Shown here: in pieces, positions 1 to 8,032 of the stretch | How positions within the stretch are numbered: the stretch's first letter is position 1 | Layout of the letters: every line of letters begins with the position of its first letter | DNA from: Sphingomonas sp. SRS2 | GTDB lineage: Bacteria; Pseudomonadota; Alphaproteobacteria; Sphingomonadales; Sphingomonadaceae | DNA: 46,356 nt | NCBI RefSeq assembly: GCF_000971055.1 | Contig: NZ_LARW01000094.1 | Coordinates: forward strand, 1-46,356 | Direction: 5' to 3' | The notes under the pieces: generated by a model | What the model was told of the DNA's origin: nothing | The model's database searches: none | Seen by the model: only the letters and a program-made list of their open reading frames with translations | Program-made: the position numbers and the translations under genes

Positions 1-21
1 GGGTGATCGGCCGCAATCTAC

Positions 22-152
22 AGTTTGTTTCACTTACGTGGAAGCGGTACCGGCCCGCTCCCCCACCCAACCTCCCGATATATTACGCTGGATCGGGAGG
101 TTGGGTGGGGGAGCGGGCCGGTACCGCCGTTTCAGCTTCGCTGAAACAAACT
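22..152. repeat. Long perfect inverted repeat (hairpin) abutting the YbhB gene
   Basis: The arms 45-79 and 92-126 are perfect 35-bp reverse complements around a 12-nt loop, and 44/127 adds one more pair. An outer pair, 22-32 with 142-152 (11 bp), closes the structure after an unpaired stretch. The right half also holds its own 8-bp hairpin with a 3-nt loop at 129-147. The element ends one base before the stop codon of the neighbouring minus-strand gene, so it could end that transcript, but it lacks a T tract and is far longer than a usual terminator. A REP/MITE-like mobile palindrome is an alternative. Confidence 0.85.
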
Positions 153-779
153 CTACGCCGGCGAGGCGCCCGCGATTCGCTTACCCGACAATGGCGCTTC
201 CTCGCCGCGTGAATAGGTGCCGACCAGCATCCCCGCGCCGATCACCCGGCCCGTCAGCGCCCTGATCAATCCCGACCGGCCCGGGTTCGCGCCGATATCT
301 AGCGTTTCGTTCAGCGCGAACAGCTGGAATACATAATCGTGCGACCCGTGCCCGGTCGGCGGATCGGGCGGCAGCCAACCCTCGGCGAAGAAGCTGTTGC
401 GCCCAACGTCGCGGCCGTCCGCGCTCCCCGCCCCGTCGCGTGAGATACCAGCCTCGGCAAGGCTCCGTTCGTCGGCGGGAAGGTTCCAGACAAGCGCATG
501 GACGAGCGGCTGCAGCGCCGGCGCATCGGGGTCCTCGACGATCAATGCGAGGCTCGCCGTGCCTGCCGGCGCTTCGCCCCACAGCAGTGGCGGCGAAACG
601 CCGTCGCCATCGGCGGTGAAGCGCACCGGCAGTCGCGCGCCATAGGCAAAAGCCGGGCTCGACATGTCGATGACCGCGTCGCCGATATTCAGCTCCGGCT
701 GCACGATCACGAGCTTTGAATGCCCCGCGCGGACATTGCGCAGCATGCCACCAAGCCAGCCGGGAAGATGTTCGAGCAT
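153..779 (-). CDS. YbhB/YbcL family Raf kinase inhibitor-like (PEBP) protein
   Basis: 208-residue phosphatidylethanolamine-binding-protein family member. Seen: the family's DPDAP segment (EDPDAPALQPLVHALVWN) and the later GHGSHDYVFQLFALN segment, which together line the ligand pocket in PEBP proteins. Bacterial YbhB proteins are small soluble proteins of unclear role; a ligand or phospho-ligand binding role is inferred from the family only. The reading frame continues upstream to 884, but the ATG at 779 has a good AGGAG ribosome site and gives the family's usual start (MLEHLPGWLGGML), so I chose it. It is divergent from the exonuclease gene with about 90 bp between. The stop codon is directly against the large hairpin at 22-152. 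Confidence 0.85.
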   Translation of the reverse strand: MLEHLPGWLGGMLRNVRAGHSKLVIVQPELNIGDAVIDMSSPAFAYGARLPVRFTADGDGVSPPLLWGEAPAGTASLALIVEDPDAPALQPLVHALVWNLPADERSLAEAGISRDGAGSADGRDVGRNSFFAEGWLPPDPPTGHGSHDYVFQLFALNETLDIGANPGRSGLIRALTGRVIGAGMLVGTYSRGEEAPLSGKRIAGASPA

Positions 780-870
780 CAGCCTGATCTCCTTTGCGAC
801 AGGACAATGTTCTAGCAGCGAAAAATGTCCCGACAAGGAACGTAGATGGGTGTTCGTCCATTGCCCTGCG

Positions 871-1665
871 ATGAAGATCGCCACCTATAATGTGAACGGG
901 GTCAATGGCCGCCTGCCCGTCCTGCTGCGCTGGCTGGACGAAGCGGAGCCCGACATCGTCTGCCTGCAGGAGCTCAAGGCCCCACAAGAAAAATTTCCCG
1001 CCGCCGCGATCGAGGCCGCCGGCTATGAGGCGATCTGGCACGGCCAGAAAAGCTGGAACGGCGTCGCGATGCTGAGCCGGGTCGGCACGCCGGTGGAGAC
1101 ACGGCGCGGCCTACCCGGCGATCCGCTCGATCTGCACAGCCGCTATATCGAGGCGGCGGTAAACGGCGTGCTGATCGGCGGACTCTATCTGCCCAACGGC
1201 AATCCGCGTCCGGGGCCAAAATTCGACTATAAGCTCGCCTGGTTCGAGCGGCTGATCCTGCACGCAGCGACGCTGATCGAAAGCGGTGTTCCCGCGATCC
1301 TGATGGGCGACTTCAACGTCATGCCAACCGAGCGCGACGTCTACAAACCCGAACGCTGGCTTGACGACGCGCTATTCGCGCCCGAGATCCGCGCCGCCTA
1401 TTTCCGGCTGCTCGATCAGGGCTGGACCGACGCGCTGCGCACGCTCCATCCCGACGAGACGATCTATACTTTCTGGGATTATTTCCGGAACGCCTTCGTC
1501 CGCGACGCGGGGCTGCGGATCGACCATGTCCTGCTCAGCCCACCTCTCGCCGGCCGGCTGATCCGCGCCGAGGTGGACAGCCATGTCCGCGGCTGGGAAA
1601 AGACCAGCGATCACGCCCCCGTGTGGATCGAGCTTGCGCCAGCGAAGAAGCGCCGCCAACGATAG
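871..1665 (+). CDS. xth: Exodeoxyribonuclease III (AP endonuclease)
   Basis: 264-residue ExoIII/APE1 family enzyme that cuts DNA 5' to abasic sites and degrades duplex ends 3' to 5', acting in base excision repair. Catalytic landmarks are all present: N7 (TYNVNG), E34 (CLQELK), Y106 (LYLPNG), D147 and N149 (MGDFNV), D218 (RIDHVL) and the terminal SDH with H248. Length is typical of the family. An open frame runs further upstream, but the ATG at 871 matches the family's MKIATYNVNG start, although no strong ribosome site precedes it. A small gene and a YcaQ-type glycosylase follow closely in the same direction, so the three may form a DNA-repair transcript. Confidence 0.93.
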   Translation: MKIATYNVNGVNGRLPVLLRWLDEAEPDIVCLQELKAPQEKFPAAAIEAAGYEAIWHGQKSWNGVAMLSRVGTPVETRRGLPGDPLDLHSRYIEAAVNGVLIGGLYLPNGNPRPGPKFDYKLAWFERLILHAATLIESGVPAILMGDFNVMPTERDVYKPERWLDDALFAPEIRAAYFRLLDQGWTDALRTLHPDETIYTFWDYFRNAFVRDAGLRIDHVLLSPPLAGRLIRAEVDSHVRGWEKTSDHAPVWIELAPAKKRRQR

Positions 1666-1669
1666 CATC

Positions 1670-1930
1670 ATGGATCTCGAAGCCCTGCTCCACCACTATT
1701 TCGGCACCGAAGACCTCGACGAACTCGACGAGGAAGCGATTGAGGCCGGGCGCGAACGTGTCGCCATCGCGTTCGGCACCGAGCGCGATTCAGGGCGCCG
1801 TTTCGCGTTATGGATCGTCCTCCACGCGCTCGGCTCCGCACCCGATCCTCAGGCCGCCTTCAAGAATGCGGCCGACCGCAAGGCCGCCGAGGATTATGCC
1901 TGGGCCGCGGCTCGCATGGGACGGACTTGA
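1670..1930 (+). CDS. Conserved small hypothetical protein between two DNA-repair genes
   Basis: 86-residue acidic protein, with no family that I recognise. The N-terminal third is rich in Asp/Glu (FGTEDLDELDEEAIEAG), followed by a short hydrophobic helix (FALWIVLHALG) and an Ala-rich helical tail. There is no signal peptide. The start ATG lies 4 nt after the exonuclease stop, and its TGA overlaps the TTG start of the next gene (TTGA), so translational coupling on both sides is likely. Codon use matches the neighbours. A role linked to the flanking repair genes is only inferred from position. Confidence 0.7.
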   Translation: MDLEALLHHYFGTEDLDELDEEAIEAGRERVAIAFGTERDSGRRFALWIVLHALGSAPDPQAAFKNAADRKAAEDYAWAAARMGRT

Positions 1931-3093
1931 CCGAAACGCTGTCACTTCTTCAGGCCCGCCGCATCGCGCTCGCCGCGCAGGGGTTCGGCGTGTCGCGGCC
2001 CGCTACGGTGGGGCAGACGCATCTGAGGCGGGAAATCGAACGGCTGGCGCTCCATCAGATCGACAGCGTCAATGTCGTGTCGCGGGCGCATTATCTCCCC
2101 GCCTTCTCGCGACTCGGCAATTACGACCGCGACCTGCTAGACCGCGCCGCCTGGGGCCCGAAACGGGCGCGGCGGATGTTCGAATATTGGGCGCATGAGG
2201 CGTCGCTGCTGCCGCTCGATCTCCATCCCCTGCTGCGCTGGCGGATGGACGAGGCCGATCGCGGCGAACGCGGCTGGACCGCGCTCCGCCCGTTCGCGAC
2301 CGAGCGACGCGCCGAGGTCGATACCGTGCTCGACCGCCTTCGCCAGGAAGGGCCGCTCGCCGCCTCCGATTTCGAGGAAGGCAAGAGCCGTAGCGGCTGG
2401 TGGGAATGGGGCGACAGCAAGCGCAAGCTCGAATGGCTGTTCTGGGCCGGCCACATCACCACCTCGACCCGCCGCAACAGCTTCGAGCGGGTTTACGACC
2501 TGACCGAGCGGGTGATCCCCGCCGGCATCCTCGCGCTGCCTACCCCCGACAAGGCGACGGCGCACTGCGCCTTGATCGAACGCGCCGCCCGCGCGCTCGG
2601 CATCGCCACCGAAACCGACCTGCGCGACTATTTCCGCACCGGCGTCGCCGACAGCAAGGTGGCAATCGCCGCGCTGGCGGAGGACGGCGTGCTGCTGCCT
2701 GTCACCGTAAAGGGCTGGCGGCATCCGGCCTGGCTCCATCGCGACGCCCGCCTGCCCCGCCGGATCACCGGACGCGCCCTGCTCGCTCCCTTCGATCCGC
2801 TGATATGGGAGCGTGCGCGCACCGAACGGTTGTTCGGCTTCCGCTACCGGATCGAAATCTACACACCGGCCGACAGGCGCCAATATGGCTATTATGTCCT
2901 CCCCTTCCTGCTGGGCGACCGGCTGGTGGCGCGGGTCGACCTGAAGGCCGACCGGCAGCGCAGCCGGCTGCTGGTCCAGTCCCGCCACCTCGAGCCCGAC
3001 GCCCCGCCCGACACCGCCGCCGAACTCACTGGGGAACTCGCGCTGATGGCCGAATGGCTCGGCCTTGATCATGTCGAGATGATTGGCGACTGA
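1927..3093 (+). CDS. YcaQ/AlkZ-family winged-helix DNA glycosylase
   Basis: 388-residue member of the YcaQ (AlkZ/AlkX, HTH_42) family, winged-helix DNA glycosylases that remove alkylated bases and unhook interstrand crosslinks. The catalytic motif appears as HQIDSVNVV near residues 40-48, the Q-hydrophobic-D form typical of the YcaQ branch. It is followed by the RAHYLPAFSRLG signature. The C-terminal half has the conserved LLAPFDPLIWERARTERLFGF and YYVLPFLLGDRLVARVDLK blocks. I chose the TTG at 1927, which overlaps the preceding stop, because protein similarity begins just after it and the upstream frame is unlike coding sequence. The start remains somewhat uncertain. Confidence 0.87.
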   Translation: MTETLSLLQARRIALAAQGFGVSRPATVGQTHLRREIERLALHQIDSVNVVSRAHYLPAFSRLGNYDRDLLDRAAWGPKRARRMFEYWAHEASLLPLDLHPLLRWRMDEADRGERGWTALRPFATERRAEVDTVLDRLRQEGPLAASDFEEGKSRSGWWEWGDSKRKLEWLFWAGHITTSTRRNSFERVYDLTERVIPAGILALPTPDKATAHCALIERAARALGIATETDLRDYFRTGVADSKVAIAALAEDGVLLPVTVKGWRHPAWLHRDARLPRRITGRALLAPFDPLIWERARTERLFGFRYRIEIYTPADRRQYGYYVLPFLLGDRLVARVDLKADRQRSRLLVQSRHLEPDAPPDTAAELTGELALMAEWLGLDHVEMIGD

Positions 3094-3187
3094 GCGGCGG
3101 ATCGCCTGCTCCTTAAATTTTTCGACCAGCGCAACTCCCGCGCTCTCAGATGGTTATCTGCGCCGGGAACTGCACGGAGCCTGAGCC

Positions 3188-3535
3188 ATGAACATGATGC
3201 GATTTGGCCTGTCGGCGGTGGTGGCGACCATGATCGCTCCGGCCATCGCGGACGCCCGGCCCGTTGGCCTTGCGACGACCTTGCGTCAGATGGACGCCGG
3301 CTTCGTCTGTCCGCAATTCCTAGCCAATGACGATGCGCGGCGGACGGAAATCTCGACCTTCGCCCGCACGCTGGCCGCCAAGGGGTTGAGCTTCGCACAG
3401 GCAACCGAAATCCGCGCTCATTTCCTGACGCGGCATAACTGCAATGCGTCCATCGCAACCGACGAAACCCATATCCAATCCGCGCCGCCGGCGATCACCC
3501 CGATAGCGGTGGCTGAGGTCGCCGCGCCTAAATAG
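3188..3535 (+). CDS. Small secreted hypothetical protein
   Basis: 115 residues with an N-terminal signal peptide (MNMMRFGLSAVVATMIAPAIADA). The mature part has two cysteines (FVCPQF and RHNCNA) that could pair in the periplasm, then a Pro/Ala-rich tail. I do not recognise a family. It stands alone between the YcaQ-type gene and trmFO, with about 95 bp upstream and 45 bp downstream. A ribosome site-like GGAGCCTGAGCC precedes the ATG. Confidence 0.6.
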   Translation: MNMMRFGLSAVVATMIAPAIADARPVGLATTLRQMDAGFVCPQFLANDDARRTEISTFARTLAAKGLSFAQATEIRAHFLTRHNCNASIATDETHIQSAPPAITPIAVAEVAAPK

Positions 3536-3580
3536 CTGCGCGGCGTTGCGATGCGCGACGCCCCGCCCTAGAGCGCCGGC

Positions 3581-4915
3581 ATGGATTATCAGGTGCATGT
3601 GATCGGCGGCGGACTCGCCGGCTCCGAAGCGGCGTGGCAGCTGGCGGAAGCCGGCATTCGTGTCCGCCTGTCCGAAATGCGCGGCATAGAGGCAACGCCC
3701 GCGCACCAGACCGACAGTCTCGCCGAACTGGTCTGCTCGAACAGCTTCCGGTCGGACGACCCCAACAACGCCGTCGGCCTGCTCCACGCCGAGATGCGCG
3801 CCTTGGGATCGCTGATCCTGAAGACCGCCGACGCGCATCGCGTGCCCGCCGGATCGGCGCTGGCGGTCGATCGCGAGGGCTATGCCGAGGGCGTCACCCG
3901 GGCGATCACCGATCATCCGAATATCGATCTGGTGCGCGAACGGATCGATGCGCTGCCCGATACGGGACCGACCATTGTCGCCACCGGCCCGCTCACAGCC
4001 GCGGCGCTGGCGGGGTCGATCGGCGATGCGACCGGCGCCGACGCCCTCGCCTTCTTCGATGCGATCGCGCCGATCGTCCATCATCATTCGATCGACATGG
4101 ACGTCGCCTGGATGGCCTCGCGCTGGGATAAGGGCGAGACGAAGGATTACATCAACTGCCCGATGGACAAGGAGCAGTATCTCGCCTTTCATCAGGCGCT
4201 GCTCGACGGAGAGAAGGGCGAGTTCAAGGACTGGGAGAAGGACACGCCCTATTTCGACGGCTGCATGCCGATCGAGGTGATGGCCGAACGCGGGGTCGAT
4301 ACGCTGCGCTACGGCCCGATGAAGCCGGTCGGGCTCGACAACCCGCGCACCGGGCGCTGGCCCTATGCGGTGGTGCAGCTACGTCAGGACAATGCGCTGG
4401 GCACGCTATGGAACATCGTGGGGTTCCAGACCAAGCTGAAGCACGGCGAACAAACCCGCATCTTCCGCACCATCCCGGGGCTCGAAAAAGCCGAGTTCGC
4501 GCGGCTGGGCGGCCTGCACCGCAACACCTTCATCCAGAGCCCGAAATTGCTCGATGCGGCACTGACCCTGAAGAGTCGCCCGCATATCCGCTTCGCAGGG
4601 CAGATCACCGGCTGCGAAGGCTATGTCGAATCCGCCGCGATCGGCCTGCTCGCCGGCCGCTTCCTCGCCGCCGAATTGCTCGGCAAGCCGGTCGCGCCGC
4701 CGCCACTCACCACTGCGCTGGGCGCGCTGCTCGGCCACATCACCGGCGGCGCAGACGCCGAGAGCTATCAGCCGATGAACGTCAATTTCGGCTTGTTCCC
4801 ACCCGTCGAGGGCGCACGTGGCGGCCGCAAGCGCAAGGCCGACCGCAAGGCGATGTTCGCCGAACGTGCGGTCGAGGACCTGAAGGGCTGGATGGCGGAA
4901 ACGACGTCGGTCTGA
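3581..4915 (+). CDS. trmFO: TrmFO, folate/FAD-dependent tRNA U54 methyltransferase
   Basis: 444-residue methylenetetrahydrofolate--tRNA-(uracil-5-)-methyltransferase that makes m5U54 in the T-loop of tRNAs using FADH2 and methylene-THF. The N terminus has the dinucleotide-binding [17 protein letters not shown] followed by SEMRG. The family blocks [22 protein letters not shown] (contains the conserved Cys) and the C-terminal [17 protein letters not shown] with NVNFGLFP are present. Length is typical of TrmFO and shorter than the related MnmG. No clear ribosome site precedes the ATG. A GC-rich hairpin follows the stop at 4932-4950. Confidence 0.95.
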   Translation: MDYQVHVIGGGLAGSEAAWQLAEAGIRVRLSEMRGIEATPAHQTDSLAELVCSNSFRSDDPNNAVGLLHAEMRALGSLILKTADAHRVPAGSALAVDREGYAEGVTRAITDHPNIDLVRERIDALPDTGPTIVATGPLTAAALAGSIGDATGADALAFFDAIAPIVHHHSIDMDVAWMASRWDKGETKDYINCPMDKEQYLAFHQALLDGEKGEFKDWEKDTPYFDGCMPIEVMAERGVDTLRYGPMKPVGLDNPRTGRWPYAVVQLRQDNALGTLWNIVGFQTKLKHGEQTRIFRTIPGLEKAEFARLGGLHRNTFIQSPKLLDAALTLKSRPHIRFAGQITGCEGYVESAAIGLLAGRFLAAELLGKPVAPPPLTTALGALLGHITGGADAESYQPMNVNFGLFPPVEGARGGRKRKADRKAMFAERAVEDLKGWMAETTSV

Positions 4916-4931
4916 TCGGTCGTCACGCGTC

Positions 4932-4950
4932 GCCCCGGCGGCGCCGGGGC
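4932..4950 (+). terminator. Hairpin after trmFO
   Basis: An 8-bp all-GC stem (4932-4939 with 4943-4950) has a 3-nt loop 16 bases past the trmFO stop. No T run follows, so it may mark an RNA 3' end rather than a classical intrinsic terminator. Confidence 0.45.
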
Positions 4951-5017
4951 AGCCACGATTTCGCTACCTCTCACTAAGCGTTTTGCCGGCCCGCGCCTCC
5001 ACCGGGCGACGAATCGT

Positions 5018-5428
5018 CTACCTCCGCCTGATAAGGTGGGCGATGCTATCGGTGTGATGCGGTTTGCCGTTTTTGCCCGGGATGCATTCTTCCTCAATCT
5101 CGGACCGGATCTTCTCCAGTTCCTTCTCGGTCAGATGCTCGATGCCGATATAGCTGTTCCGTGCCGGTTCGATCGCTCGGATCAGCTCGTCAAGCTTGGC
5201 CTGCATAGCGGCGGCATCGCGATTCTGGGCATTCTGGATCAGGAACACCATCAGGAAGGTTATGATCGTCGTCGATGTGTTGACGATAAGCTGCCAGGTG
5301 TCCGAATAGCCGAACATTGGTCCCGTGACGGCCCACAATATGATCGCCACGAAGGCGATTACGAACGCCAGTGGCTGGCCGACCGCCGTCGCCATCTTGG
5401 CCGCGATCTTCGTAAAGAGTTGATCCAT
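5018..5428 (-). CDS. Low-affinity iron permease family protein
   Basis: 136-residue protein of the bacterial low-affinity iron permease (Fet4-like, PF04120) family. It has two hydrophobic segments (GQPLAFVIAFVAIILWAVTG and LIVNTSTTIITFLMVFLIQN) joined by GYSDTWQ, then the family's hallmark QNAQNRDAAAMQAKLDELIRA and a charged coil. Iron transport by these short proteins is assumed from the family name and not proven. I chose the ATG at 5428, which has AGGGGA 6 nt before it, over the GTG at 5446 that overlaps the previous stop. It follows the DUF2945 gene with a 14-nt gap, an apparent two-gene operon. Confidence 0.82.
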   Translation of the reverse strand: MDQLFTKIAAKMATAVGQPLAFVIAFVAIILWAVTGPMFGYSDTWQLIVNTSTTIITFLMVFLIQNAQNRDAAAMQAKLDELIRAIEPARNSYIGIEHLTEKELEKIRSEIEEECIPGKNGKPHHTDSIAHLIRRR

Positions 5429-5442
5429 ATACGTTCCCCTGT

Positions 5443-5661
5443 TCACTCGGCGGCGAGTTCGGAGCCGCGCTTCAGTGCGATCTTGCCCTCATCCGTCTTC
5501 ACCAGATAGGCGGGATTTTCCGGCGTGCCGTGCCGTACGATCTTCGCGCCTTCGATCGTCCGTTGCACCCGCCGCTCGAACCGCTCGACGACATGGCCGC
5601 GAACGCTGTTCGCGCCCCATGTCCAGGAAATCTTCTGACCTTTGCGATGATGGTTCGACAT
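5443..5661 (-). CDS. DUF2945 (hypervirulence-associated TUDOR-like) small protein
   Basis: 72-residue basic protein of the DUF2945 family. The whole domain is visible: GQKISWTWG at the N terminus, VRGHVVERF, then AYLVKTDEGKIALKRGSEL at the C terminus. The family folds like a small SH3/Tudor barrel; its biochemical role is unknown. An AAAGGATG ribosome site sits before the ATG. It is first in a minus-strand pair with the iron-permease-like gene and divergent from the glycosyltransferase, with an 86-bp shared upstream region. Confidence 0.85.
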   Translation of the reverse strand: MSNHHRKGQKISWTWGANSVRGHVVERFERRVQRTIEGAKIVRHGTPENPAYLVKTDEGKIALKRGSELAAE

Positions 5662-5747
5662 TTTGCGACATCCTTTCGGGCCTGAACATTTCGCCTGCGC
5701 CGCTGTTCCGGTTGGCCTTTCGGGATCAAAGCGCTAGAGGCCTGCGC

Positions 5748-6929
5748 ATGGATGCATCACAGCTTCGCGTCGCCTTGTTTACGGGCAACTACAACTATGT
5801 CCGCGACGGCGCGAACCAGGCGCTGAACCGCCTCGTCGGCTATCTGCTGAGCCAGGGTGCGGCGGTCCGCATCTATTCGCCGACCGTGGCACAGCCGGCC
5901 TTTCCGCCGACCGGCGATCTTGTGCACATCCCGTCGCTGCCGGTGCCGGGGCGCGCCGAATATCATTTTCCGATCGGCATTCCGGCGCGGGTGCGGCGCG
6001 ACATCACGCGGTTCGATCCCAACATCCTGCATGTCGCCAGCCCCGAGATACTCGGCCATCGCGCGATCAGCCTGGCGTTGCGGCGCAAGCTGCCCGTGGT
6101 CGCGTCGGTCCATACCCGCTTCGAAACCTATTTTCGCTATTATGGCCTCGCCTTTCTCGAACCGCTGGTCGAGGCGATGCTGCGCCGCTTCTATCGCCGC
6201 TGTGACGCGATCTTCGCGCCATCGGAATCGATGGCGCAGCTGCTGCGCGAACAGCGGATGAGCTATGATGTCGGCATCTGGTCGCGCGGCATCGACCGGA
6301 CTATTTTTCAGCCCGCCCGCCGCAACGAGGAATGGCGCGCGTCGATGGGCATTGCGCCCGACGATGTCGTGATCGGCTTCGTCGGCCGCCTCGTCATGGA
6401 GAAGGGCCTCGACGTCTTCGCCGACGCGATCGACCAGCTCAAGCGCCGCCAGATCCGCCATAGGGTGCTCGTCGTCGGCGAGGGTCCGGCGCGCGACTGG
6501 TTCGAAAAGCGCCTGCCTGACGCCGTGTTCGCCGGCTTCCAGGCGGGCGAGGATCTCGGCCGCGCGGTCGCTTCGATGGACATGCTATTCAACCCGTCCG
6601 TCACCGAGACATTCGGCAATGTCACGCTGGAGGCGATGGCGGCGCAGCTGCCCGTCGTCGCGGCGCGCGCGACCGGCAGCGAGAGCCTGATCGACGATGG
6701 CGTCACCGGCCGGCTGATCCAGCCGGGCCGCACCCACGCCTTCGCCGACGCGCTTCAGCAATATTGCGAAAATGCCGAATTACGCCGCAAGGTCGGTGAG
6801 GCCGGGCTCAAGTCGAGCGAACGCTATGGCTGGGACCAGGTCAATCAGGAACTGGTCGACTCCTATGTCCGGATTGTGCGCCAACACCGCGCCGGCGTGC
6901 GCGTCGTGCGCCAGAGCCCCGTGCCCTAA
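5748..6929 (+). CDS. GT4-family glycosyltransferase
   Basis: 393-residue GT-B fold glycosyltransferase family 1/GT4. The N-terminal acceptor domain starts with RVALFTGNYNYVRDGANQAL, and the donor domain contains GFVGRLVMEKGLDVFADA and the E-x7-E nucleotide-sugar motif (ETFGNVTLE). Resemblance is to the subgroup of diacylglycerol mannosyl/sulfoquinovosyl transferases that decorate membrane lipids; the exact sugar and acceptor cannot be read from sequence. The true start is the ATG at 5748, since upstream sequence in the same frame lies opposite the DUF2945 gene. It is monocistronic and convergent with the DUF2218 gene. Confidence 0.88.
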   Translation: MDASQLRVALFTGNYNYVRDGANQALNRLVGYLLSQGAAVRIYSPTVAQPAFPPTGDLVHIPSLPVPGRAEYHFPIGIPARVRRDITRFDPNILHVASPEILGHRAISLALRRKLPVVASVHTRFETYFRYYGLAFLEPLVEAMLRRFYRRCDAIFAPSESMAQLLREQRMSYDVGIWSRGIDRTIFQPARRNEEWRASMGIAPDDVVIGFVGRLVMEKGLDVFADAIDQLKRRQIRHRVLVVGEGPARDWFEKRLPDAVFAGFQAGEDLGRAVASMDMLFNPSVTETFGNVTLEAMAAQLPVVAARATGSESLIDDGVTGRLIQPGRTHAFADALQQYCENAELRRKVGEAGLKSSERYGWDQVNQELVDSYVRIVRQHRAGVRVVRQSPVP

Positions 6930-6971
6930 GACTGGCGTCGCGCCGGCGGAGACCGGGGCACGGCGTGTTTG

Positions 6972-7289
6972 TCAGACGCCCCGCCAGTCGAACGGCAGCG
7001 GCGCCTCCCGGAAGGCAAAGCGGTCCAGATGTCTCGCCACCGCCCCCTTCAGGCCTTCGAGCTGCGCGTCCGAGGTCGCGTCGATACGGACCTCCAGCGT
7101 CTTGCCGTCAGCGTCGAAGGTGACGAGCGCGTCGCCCGGATGATCCGCGCCCCGCGCGTCCTTTGGGAAGACCACCGTCCCATGTTCGGCCGAGAACTCG
7201 ACCACGAGATTGTGCGACCAATGCTTGCAGAGCTGCTGCAGATATCTGCCCCCGCTCGCGGTCGGCACCGAAGCCACGGCGGAAACCAT
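6972..7289 (-). CDS. DUF2218 domain protein
   Basis: 105-residue DUF2218 protein: LCKHWSHNL (conserved KHW-H), then the DALVTFDADGKTLEVRIDA strand pair and LEGLKGAVARHLDRFAFRE. In other proteobacteria this domain is found next to, or fused to, siderophore-interacting ferric reductases. The ATG at 7289 overlaps the PadR regulator's TGA by one base, so the two are translationally coupled. That coupling, and the His-rich metal-sensor look of the partner, suggest a role in iron or nickel handling (inference). Confidence 0.85.
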   Translation of the reverse strand: MVSAVASVPTASGGRYLQQLCKHWSHNLVVEFSAEHGTVVFPKDARGADHPGDALVTFDADGKTLEVRIDATSDAQLEGLKGAVARHLDRFAFREAPLPFDWRGV

Positions 7290-7903
7290 CACAGCCTCTC
7301 GATCTTGCGCGCGGTCTCGTCGAGCAGCGCCGCGATGTCATGCGCGAGGTCGGGGTTGCGGTCACGGGTCATGCGCGTGCGCAGCGCCATGGCGAGGTTG
7401 ATCATCGCGCGCTTGACCGGCGAACGGTCCTCGTCGCCGCGCTGCTCGCCCAGTGCGCCAAGCCGCGCGAACAGCGCCTCGATCAACTCGGCCTGCTCGC
7501 CAATTTCAAGCTTGCCGGCATCGGTGATCGCGAAAAGCCGCTTCGAACCCTCAGCCGCCTGCTCGGCGATATGGCCCATATCTTCCAGCATCGTGATCGT
7601 CGGATAGACGACGCCAGGACTGGGAGCATAGGCGCCGCCCGACCGTTCCTCGATCGCCTTGATCAGGTCATAGCCGTGGCGTGGCTGCTCGCCGATCAGG
7701 GTGAGCAGGATCAGGCGGAGTTCCGCGCCGTCGAACATACGGCGGCGGCCACCGCCCCGCCCGCGTCCGCCCCGGCCTTCGCCGAAGCCATCCTCGAATG
7801 CGTCGGCGAAGCCGCCGCCAAAGCCGCCGCCGTGGCGGCCGCGCATCGCGTGAAACCCGTGGCGATGGCCATGGTCGCGATGAGATTTGTGAAAACCAAA
7901 CAA
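7289..7903 (-). CDS. PadR-family repressor with His-rich N terminus (YqjI-like metal sensor)
   Basis: 204 residues. Residues 1-55 are a His/Gly/Arg-rich extension (FGFHKSHRDHGHRHGFHAMRGRHGG, split here by HAM), then the PadR winged helix begins at RMFDGAELRLILLTLIGE with HGYDLIKAIEER and APSPGVVYPTITMLEDMG. This layout is that of E. coli YqjI, a nickel-sensing repressor of a ferric reductase gene. I chose the TTG at 7903: it has a GGAG 8 nt upstream and puts the His-rich region in the protein. The upstream frame runs into the divergent rarA region and is unlikely to be translated. Two palindromes upstream are possible operators. Metal identity is not determined. Confidence 0.85.
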   Translation of the reverse strand: MFGFHKSHRDHGHRHGFHAMRGRHGGGFGGGFADAFEDGFGEGRGGRGRGGGRRRMFDGAELRLILLTLIGEQPRHGYDLIKAIEERSGGAYAPSPGVVYPTITMLEDMGHIAEQAAEGSKRLFAITDAGKLEIGEQAELIEALFARLGALGEQRGDEDRSPVKRAMINLAMALRTRMTRDRNPDLAHDIAALLDETARKIERL

Positions 7904-7927
7904 TCTATTCTCCAATTTCAGTCTACA

Positions 7928-7963
7928 TATCGAATCACTCTCGATAGCTCTAAGATATATCTT
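7928..7963. promoter_or_regulatory. Candidate PadR operators in the padR-rarA intergenic region
   Basis: Two inverted repeats lie in an AT-rich stretch just upstream of the PadR start. TATCGA-N7-TCGATA covers 7928-7946, and the perfect 12-bp palindrome AAGATATATCTT covers 7952-7963. PadR-family proteins commonly autoregulate through AT-rich palindromes, so autorepression is plausible. Binding is inferred only. Confidence 0.5.
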
Positions 7964-8032
7964 GAAAGAGTTTTTGCAAAGGGTAGCTTTCTTCCTCTGT
8001 GCGCCTCGCGATCCGCGCCCTATATCGGGGAT

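Noticed and set aside
2137-3072. 311-codon minus-strand frame
   Set aside because: Antisense to the YcaQ-type glycosylase, which has clear family motifs.
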